A stretch of DNA of 64,000 nucleotides from Euryodendron excelsum (Eukaryota; Streptophyta; Magnoliopsida; Ericales; Pentaphylacaceae). Positions 57,220-64,000 of this stretch are shown here, in pieces; position 1 is the first letter of the stretch; each line of letters begins with the position of its first letter. The stretch lies in assembly GCA_033060915.1 (NCBI GenBank), contig CM065394.1, forward strand, positions 16,425,501 through 16,489,500. The letters run 5' to 3'. Under the pieces are notes generated by a model. It did not search any database and was not told where the DNA came from. It worked only from the letters and a program-made list of their open reading frames with translations. Both the position numbers and the translations under genes were made by a program.

Positions 57220-58232
57220 CTAGTCGTTGGTATCTAGTGGCTTTGAAGTAAAATATATATATATCAAACTTTGACAGCCCCACATCCCTCTCTCTTTTCT
57301 CTGTAGGTTAGAGAAATTGACCACGCATTATCAACTTAGTTGGATGAAAGCAATGTTCAAAGATCAAATGATTGCAGTTCTTGAAAGTTTTCTCTATCAT
57401 CTTTAAAGGGGAGAATAGCTAAATGAAGTATAAGAAAGAAAGGCAAAATATATGATTTATATATGGTAGCAAGCTAACCACATTAGGTAATCTCAGGGGC
57501 AAAACCATGATTTTCTTTTTCTTTTAGGGGTGTCAACAAATGAAACACAAATCTTTACTTATTCATATAATTATTATAAAAGAAATTTCATTCATCCAAA
57601 ATTTTTATACAGAAAACACCACCATTGTAAAATGGCAGTAGAGTTTTTGAAATTATGAATCAAAATAGTAGACGTCTTAATTTGAAATGAATGGATCAAC
57701 AAAAAATAGGTATAACTCACAGTTTACGATATAAAAATTTTAATATTTTATTTGGTTAGAAACCTTAAGAAGGGTTTTAAATTGTGAAATGAATTTTTGT
57801 TTAAAGGTAGAGAAACGTTGTTTGCTGTCCTAGTAAGACTAGTAGGAGAACATCAAATATCATTTTGATAAATAAAATGCAACTCAAAAAAAAAAAAAAA
57901 AGAGTATTGTTATATACAATCTTATTTTTTAATTTATTTTCTCACTCCTTGATACAATGTTGTAGGATGCACATTAATAAATATATATGCGACTCATTTG
58001 CTTGTGTCTAAGAATAAAAAAGAGATTACATATAGTAATTTTTTTAAAAAAATAATTTAAAAAAAATCTAGACATGAATATCAGTTCACCACAGTAGGTC
58101 AATGTATAGCAAAGAAATGCTTCAATTAACAATTGCGTTTGGATTTCCCCCCTTTGCAAGAAGACAAATTAAGAATCCATAATCACATGACAAGAAAACT
58201 TAGATAATTTCTTTGTATGTCAGAACTGTGGG
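57220..58232. other. Intergenic region 3' of the MYB gene
   Basis: AT-rich. No gene seen. It contains the 3' untranslated region of the MYB gene near its right end; no canonical AATAAA was found close to the stop. Confidence 0.5.
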
Positions 58233-59429
58233 TTATAGTGATCCTATGTGGCCCCTCTCTTGTACCTGACTGAACTGCCACGTTTCATCCATGTTCCACA
58301 AGCTATCTGCCAACTCACTGTCAGCCCAGTTGCTTTCGATCACGTGGAAACCACCAATTGAATTTTCAAAGTCCCCAGCTGGTGCTGCCATTGATGATAT
58401 GCTGAAGGTTTCCATGTCATAGCTAATGTTGTCAACATTGTAACAACCACCCTTTAGAAATGTATTGCAGTCACTGTTACCCATGGCCTGAAATGGACTT
58501 GTTGGATATTCTGAAATTTGATGGATACGTGAGATATTCATGGATTCTGAAGAAGAAATACTTGGGCTGGTGGAGCGTTCAGAGCCTGAAGTTTTGCCAT
58601 GATGATCCAAACTATAGGTTGTTGTTTCACTTGTATGAACATGTCCTCCAGGAGGACCTTGTGGCGGCAACGATGAAGAATGGCTGATAAGAGGCTGAGT
58701 AGTAGCCAACTTTTGGGACAACATGGCTACAGAAGAAGATGATCCTTGTATCTTCTGAAGCAATCGTGGCATCCAAAAGCACCGAATCAGTTCTTGAAAC
58801 GCTGCGCTATTTGAATCGACCTTCAGATGCCGTGCTTGTTTTTGCACCCGAGTTCTCCAGTAATTCTTTATCTCATTGTCTGTTCTGCCTGGTAAATGCT
58901 GTGCAATCTTCGACCACCTAGAAATATATAGCCAAATGAATGGAAAAGATCAAAAAGGATGACAAATCAGGAGCTGTTGAGGTAGAGTTAAGAGTTTTTC
59001 AGCAACTCTAGTTGAAGCCATAAGGAAAATTGACAGCCATCTTCACCTGTTGCCCCACTTGGAATGGAGTTCAAGAATCAAGAGCTGTTCTTCCGGGGTA
59101 AGATTTCCCCGCTTAACGTCCGGTTTTAGATAATTCAGCCACCTCAGCCTACAACTCTTGCCGGTTCTCCTTAGACCTTAAAAGCCAAAAGTTAGACAAT
59201 AGTAAAGACAAATAATGAAATTACTACGGTTTCCATAGAGTTCACTATAGCTTTGAAATGGTTGGTTCTTACCTGAAAGCTTTGCTAGCAGATTCCAACG
59301 GCCTTCGCCATGACAAGCGATGTAATGAATGAGAAGAGTGTCTTCTTCAAGAGTCCATGGCCCCCTTCTAAGCTCAACATGATCTTCATCACTACTGGAA
59401 CTGCTTGCACTCTTGCTGAAACTAGACAT
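58233..59429 (-). CDS. R2R3-MYB transcription factor, subgroup-20-like (MYB62/MYB108 type)
   Basis: Three exons on the minus strand: 59429-59273 (157 bp), 59176-59047 (130 bp) and 58917-58233 (685 bp). All introns are GT-AG (96 and 129 bp). The product is 323 residues and every exon stays in frame. R2 starts [17 protein letters not shown] (residues about 21-70, three Trp), and R3 is [20 protein letters not shown] onward to KNYWRTRV. After it come QKQARHLK and FWMPRL, hallmarks of the group containing MYB2, 62, 78, 108, 112 and 116 (stress, phosphate or hormone responses). The R3 lacks the bHLH-binding Leu/Arg pattern. The C-terminus is Ser-rich and ends with a LWNMDETW motif, a likely activation region. 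The start is the ATG at 59429: an upstream in-frame ATG (59531) lies before the TATA box. It appears intact and nuclear-acting. The exact orthologue cannot be fixed from sequence alone. Confidence 0.93.
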
Positions 59430-59516
59430 GTCTAATTTCCTAAGAAAATGCCTAAAGAAACCTATGGGCTTTGAAGTCCTGAAGCTAGAGCAGTGAAGAA
59501 CAGAAGCCAGCCCAAG

Positions 59517-59523
59517 ATTTATA
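59517..59523 (-). promoter_or_regulatory. TATA box of the MYB gene
   Basis: Minus-strand TATAAAT within GGCCTATAAATCTTGG, about 90 bp before the ATG. This places transcription start near 59490 and gives a short leader. It argues against use of the upstream ATG at 59531. Confidence 0.7.
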
Positions 59524-61500
59524 GGCCACAAGGTTCAAAGCACCTACTAATAAGTATACTCTACTGTACCAACAACTTTTCAAAACAACATTCCATTTGC
59601 CCTCCTGTATGTCTATCACCTAAAAAAAATTGAAGTTCAAATAAATAGTAAATAAATGAATAATAAAGGAATTTTCCTTTTACGGGTTGATAATAACTTG
59701 GTCTCTTAATCATTTGTCATCCAAGAACTAGAGTAGAGTCTACAAAGGTGGCCAAACCCAAATTTTTTATTTTATAAAAGAAAATGAGCAGAAGGAAATC
59801 ATAAGGTAAGATAATAAAATTTAAATAGAATGATGGGGTCCACTTGATTAGTTTTTATGGGTCAATGTGAACATATGAAAGTGTAAAGAATTCCACATAA
59901 AATATAATATCTAATAGACCCTTGGAAAGCAAGAACAAGGGACCAGTTGTAAAGAAAGACTAGTCGTAGATATTCTCAAAAAATGAAACTTCGTGTGTTG
60001 TTGTTACGGGGAATGAGTCCCTATTGGGTTATAGTTGAGTTTTCGTTTCCTTGTGTTCTTAAAAAAAAAAATTTAAATGAATAAACGAATTTCTTGTTTT
60101 ATGTCATTGGAAACAGATAATAGAACTATTAAAAATACTATTCTTTTAATATTATTTTCATTTTCATATGAAAATAGTTTAATAAATTCAAAAAACTATT
60201 TTTTCTCGGATTTCTAAAATTCGAGCATTTTGAAAAAAAAAATTCTTAAAAATAAGTTCTGGAATAAAAAAGAAATGTTTCTAGAATTAATTTACCAAAC
60301 AAGATTTCACCTAATTTCAAAAAATAAAAGTAGAGAACAAACAACGAAACAAGGAATTGGTTTTCCAGGGTTTCTTCTTTATAGTATTTGTATATACAAA
60401 ACGTGCTTGACTAACCAAAATATGTGTACACTAAAACATGGGTTTTTTTTGTGTTTCCCTAAGAAGTAAGAAGGCGGCATTTGAATTTTTGCTTGGAATT
60501 TCAGTACAACCTATCTTGTATTTACTTGGTTGTCATCTCATGTCCACTTAGCACAACAGTAGTGTTTTCCCTTACGTATGGTTACTGTTTCTCCAAAACC
60601 CATGTGTGTGTGAGACCAAGAAACAAAGAAAAGAGGTTATAGAAAAGTCTGCTAAGTGCAGCTAATTTTGACTATTGTAGCTGTACTGTTTCTTTCATTT
60701 TTATGTGTCTATTATTCTATGAGAAAGATGAAACATACAAGGGCGGTGCCTTAAATGACTTTGTTTTTTATTATTGTGATTATGCTATTTCTTTAAAAAA
60801 AAAATTGTACAGAAAATTTTATTAAAATAATGTGACAATGATATTTTTATAATTAAGAGTCATTATTATGAATAATCTGTTTCAAAGTTAAAAGTTCTCA
60901 GTCAACCACATTATTCTTTATAAAAATTATTTATAAATTTTGTAATTGTATAGCATTATTCTTGTTTTACTATATATAGCTAAGGTTAACAAAAAAAAAA
61001 TGGAGGAAATGGAACTATATATGAAGTAATGAAGTCAAGGAAAAGAAAAATTTGTAACTAAAAAGTTGGGATAGCAACGTTAGAGTTTGGATTAATGGGG
61101 GTAAATTTCATAGTCGAGTGCTGTCCAGTGGTTTTAGGTGGTATCTGGGACAAGGTGCCAACCCACCTAAGTAAACATATATCTAAAAAACTTGGTGTTA
61201 TATTCTGATGGTCTGAAATATGCTTAAAAAAAAAGAAAGTTTCATAATTCCAAACAACACATGCTTGCCTTTATACAAGTATGACCTGATGAAATGTGAG
61301 TAATTAAAAGTGGTATGGATATTAAGTATGTTCTTGTTGCAAGTACGATAACTAACTAATTTCACTGTTCCATGGCTGGTGCTGCCCATGAAGGAAATTG
61401 GGTTAGAAATGAAAAAGCTCTAGCCGCCCTAAATCTGTTTATAGTATTCCTTAATGTAATGTTTGGATCAAGGATTTTGTAAGAGAAAAGAAGAGAGAAG
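59524..61500. other. MYB upstream region and intergenic DNA
   Basis: AT-rich, with poly-A/T runs. No other gene or clear element was identified. Short frames (60230-60469 and 61198-61389) have no recognised pattern. Confidence 0.5.
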
Positions 61501-61732
61501 AGGATATGAAATTAATGTTAGTTTACTTTATCTTCGTGTGCACTAGTGGTTACTATACTTTAAAGACAAAACTGAACTAAAAACTAGAAAGAGATCATTT
61601 TACTTCAATAAAAACCGAGAACAATCTAAGTTATAGATCAATAATACTATAATAACATAAACTTATAGAAATGTCGAACACAAATACAAAATGATCGACT
61701 TGAATTGAACCACTTTCTCCTTAAGACAGATT

Positions 61733-61745
61733 CCCCCCCCCCCCC
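61733..61745. repeat. Poly-C run (13 C)
   Basis: An uninterrupted C run in the putative R/U5 of the copia LTR. Confidence 0.9.
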
Positions 61746-61918
61746 ACTTAGTGCTGATAGAAACAACGAGTGTCTGCCTCCCATGATAAAATGATCAACA
61801 ACTCAAAGAAGAACACTTCAATCTTCGAGCCCGGCGAACACAAACAATGTCAGTGATCTCTTAATCCACAAAGAAATTTTTGGGAAATACAAATGTATGA
61901 ATACAAGGAATGTTACTC

Positions 61919-61926
61919 TATTTATA
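61919..61926 (-). promoter_or_regulatory. TATA box in the second copia LTR
   Basis: TCTATAAATAGAG on the minus strand, about 600 bp inside the LTR start. Confidence 0.6.
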
Positions 61927-62527
61927 GACCACCGGTGTTTGTTCAAAACACTGGTTCGAAAATGCACTAACCTACCAAACGCAGCCTTACTGGAATTGAA
62001 AAGGCACCAGCCAATCGGACGGCCATGACCTCCTCCGAAGAGGTACCACCAACGGTCATGTCTAACAATTAGAACTATTTAAATTCGAATTGAACAATTC
62101 AAATAAATTTGACCTAAAAAGAATAAAGCGGACCAGGTTTTAACCCACTCCCGAACTCAGCTCGACCTGGTTTGGTGCAGCGGGCGGACGGACCTATGGG
62201 TTGGGTTGGTCCTCCCCTGTCCACAAAATTGGGGTACACTTTTGGGCCCAAACCCAATTTCAAGGGAATGCTTTATATGCACGTTATTTCTCTCCTAAGA
62301 AATCGATATGGGATAATTCCCTTTCACCTGAGTAAGCTCATGTTCATGTTGGCCACTTTGAGGGCTAATAACTCATTCAATCCTTAACGAATTTGAGCAA
62401 ATAGATGCTTGAAATTAATCTCCTCATGGAGGTTAATCCAAAACATCTTGGACCCACATTAAAGAATGTGTGAATCTCACATTTTAATTGGCTTAAACAT
62501 TGTGAATCATTTCACAATTTTTCAACA

Positions 62528-62541
62528 ATGCCCCACTTGAA
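62528..62541 (-). other. Polypurine tract of the second copia element
   Basis: Minus-strand TTCAAGTGGGGCAT, immediately before the LTR start. Confidence 0.75.
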
Positions 62542-64000
62542 TGAGATTGGCTAATAAATAATACAAATGAAGATACTGACACGACAGAGAGAGTAATCGT
62601 GAAAAGTTACCACATCAAGATAGGTGACTTTTGGCTGTGAACCTTCCCTAGTGAAGTACTATCGGGTTTATTTGGCTAATCAGTGAACATGATATCTTGA
62701 ATTATTTAGCCGTTTGTATAAATCAAGACAACAGCACCCACATGATTTCTTACCAGACACTGTTTGGTTCTTATTATTTGGTTCATTTTGGCGTTGAACC
62801 ACCCCTGGTATTTTATAAGTGCTTTAGAGAATTAAGACTTTACAATTCTCATAGAAGCGGCCCCTTCACACTCATATAGGTGATTTCTTATTAAGAGTAT
62901 CTTGCTATACTTCACTTGAATCTCCAAGATATAAGAATCATTAAAAGCTTAGCTTATCTTGATTAATCGGTACAGGGTTATCACTATTTCATCATAGGAA
63001 TGGACAGCAGAACGAGTTCCTTAGTGATTTGTCCTAAGTCACACATAATTCGATTATCCTGTTGAACCAAGATCTTGGAATGTCCAGTCAGCAAGGTTGG
63101 GTTGCCATTATGGTAACTTTTAATTCATAGGCTTTAGGCCTATCCCTCTCAATGAACACTCTACTTGATCTTGTGTCAAGCCTTTCGTAAGCGGATCCTT
63201 AATATTATATTTTAACTTGATATAACCAATGGATATAATTTCATTTGAAAGCAATTGCTTTACAGTATTGTGTCAACAACGTATATGTCGTGACTTATCA
63301 TTATACGTATGATTCTGTGCTTTTCCTATTTCTGATTAATTATTACAATGTACGCAACTAGCTAACATAGGTTTTGGCCACAAAAGAATATCCTCCAAAG
63401 AGTTACAAAGCCACTCAACTTCTTCTCCCGCTTTGTCTAAAGCAATAACCTCAAATTCCATGGTTGCTCTGTCTATGCAAGTTTGTTTAGAGGATTTTCA
63501 AAAAATAGCTGCACCTCCAAGTGTAAAGACATATCCACTTATAGATTTTGAGTCTTTAGTATCAGATATCCAATTTGCATCTATATACCCTTCAAGTACA
63601 GCTAGATAGTTGGTGTAGTGCAGTCTATAGTTCAAAGTGTACCTCAGATATCTGAGTACCCTAATTATAGCCTTCCAGTGGTTTGACCTAGGGTTACTTA
63701 TATATCTACTTAACTTGCTTACTGAATAAGTAATGTCCGGATGATTGAAATTCATGATATACATTAAACAACCTATTATCCGAGAGTAGTCTAATGAGAT
63801 ACACAGTCTCCGTTATTCTTAGTGAGATGAAGATTCATATCTACTAGTGTTTTCACTTATTTGCAATCAGACTTGTTGAATTTATTGAATAACTTCTCGA
63901 TATAATGAGTCTGTGACAAAGCATATCCGTCAGATATTTTAGTAATCTTAATACCAAGTATCACATCATCAACACCTAGATCTTTCATGTCAAACTTACT
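62542..64000 (-). pseudogene. Ty1/copia RNase H and end of reverse transcriptase, runs off right edge
   Basis: Minus-strand SKFDMKDLGVDDVILGIKI (64000-63940) and YALSQTHYIEKLFNKF are the end of copia [22 protein letters not shown] (63764 on), [15 protein letters not shown] and [17 protein letters not shown] are RNase H, with the catalytic Asp of DANW kept. The tail near 63460-63160 includes TMEFEVIALDKAGEEVEW and DPLTKGLTQDQVE, the usual end of copia Pol. Stops separate these pieces, so it is not functional as shown. It is a different family from the copia at 8269-12867. Confidence 0.87.

Larger units (their letters stand above)
61501..62527 (-). repeat. 3' LTR of a second Ty1/copia element (left end approximate)
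   Basis: The right end is set by the LTR start TGTTGAAAAATTGTG on the minus strand, directly after a polypurine tract. A TATA box (TATAAATA, plus 61919-61926) fits U3 of about 600 bp. The left border could not be fixed because the partner LTR is outside the window; 61501 is a guess. It contains a 13-C run at 61733-61745. Confidence 0.6.

Noticed and set aside
59430..59531. Upstream ATG (59531) as MYB start
   Set aside because: It lies upstream of the TATA box at 59517-59523, so it is probably not in the transcript.

Overview
The window is nuclear DNA of a flowering plant, most likely a eudicot. The evidence is one intron-containing R2R3-MYB gene, plant L1-type LINEs, Ty1/copia and Ty3/gypsy elements of plant type, and a CACTA transposon. 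Almost everything except a few kilobases around the MYB gene is transposon sequence, stacked in nested layers. I saw no tRNA, rRNA, CRISPR or bacterial genes, no toxin gene and no virus of people, animals or crops.

Region 1 (1-19231): one old minus-strand LINE, with its 5' end at the right, is split by two insertions. A 4.6-kb Ty1/copia element (8269-12867) sits in LINE ORF1, and the LINE reading frame is restored when the copia and one copy of its target duplication are removed. A 5.8-kb solo LTR (316-6098, plus orientation, perfect 5-bp duplication CCATG) sits in the reverse-transcriptase domain. A related 4.5-kb solo LTR (14745-19231, minus) lies in or next to the LINE 5' region.

Region 2 (about 19.6-52.3 kb): a decayed Ty3/gypsy element of Tat type (plus strand: leader, gag, protease, partial RT) is joined to a minus-strand extra ORF resembling the plant 'gypsy-type transposase' family. 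That ORF is interrupted by a 26-kb minus-strand element flanked by TGGAG on both sides. This element has two giant LTRs (5.27 and 4.69 kb), an Arg-tRNA-like primer site and a polypurine tract, but no recognisable gag-pol, so it is a non-autonomous Ogre/Tat-like LARD. A 9.5-kb CACTA-type transposon (32118-41618) lies inside it and carries two well-kept exons of a SEC14-type lipid-transfer gene. After these insertions, a segment of about 2 kb across the LARD/flank border was duplicated in tandem (48319-52271).

Region 3 (52.3-64 kb): a LINE remnant, then AT-rich intergenic DNA with a 0.76-kb non-autonomous element bounded by an 11-bp duplication (56450-57208). Next comes the MYB gene (58233-59429, minus, three exons, subgroup-20-like), the only intact host gene seen. 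The 3' end of another Ty1/copia element runs off the right edge.

The most unusual signal is shared by the giant LTRs. Each carries arrays of short hairpin-like dyads in U3 whose arms differ between copies while pairing is kept, and the LTR promoter of the first copy has three palindromes spaced exactly 38 bp apart just upstream of its TATA box. Downstream of the start site lies about 2 kb of strand-skewed sequence that is nearly free of G in the transcript sense.
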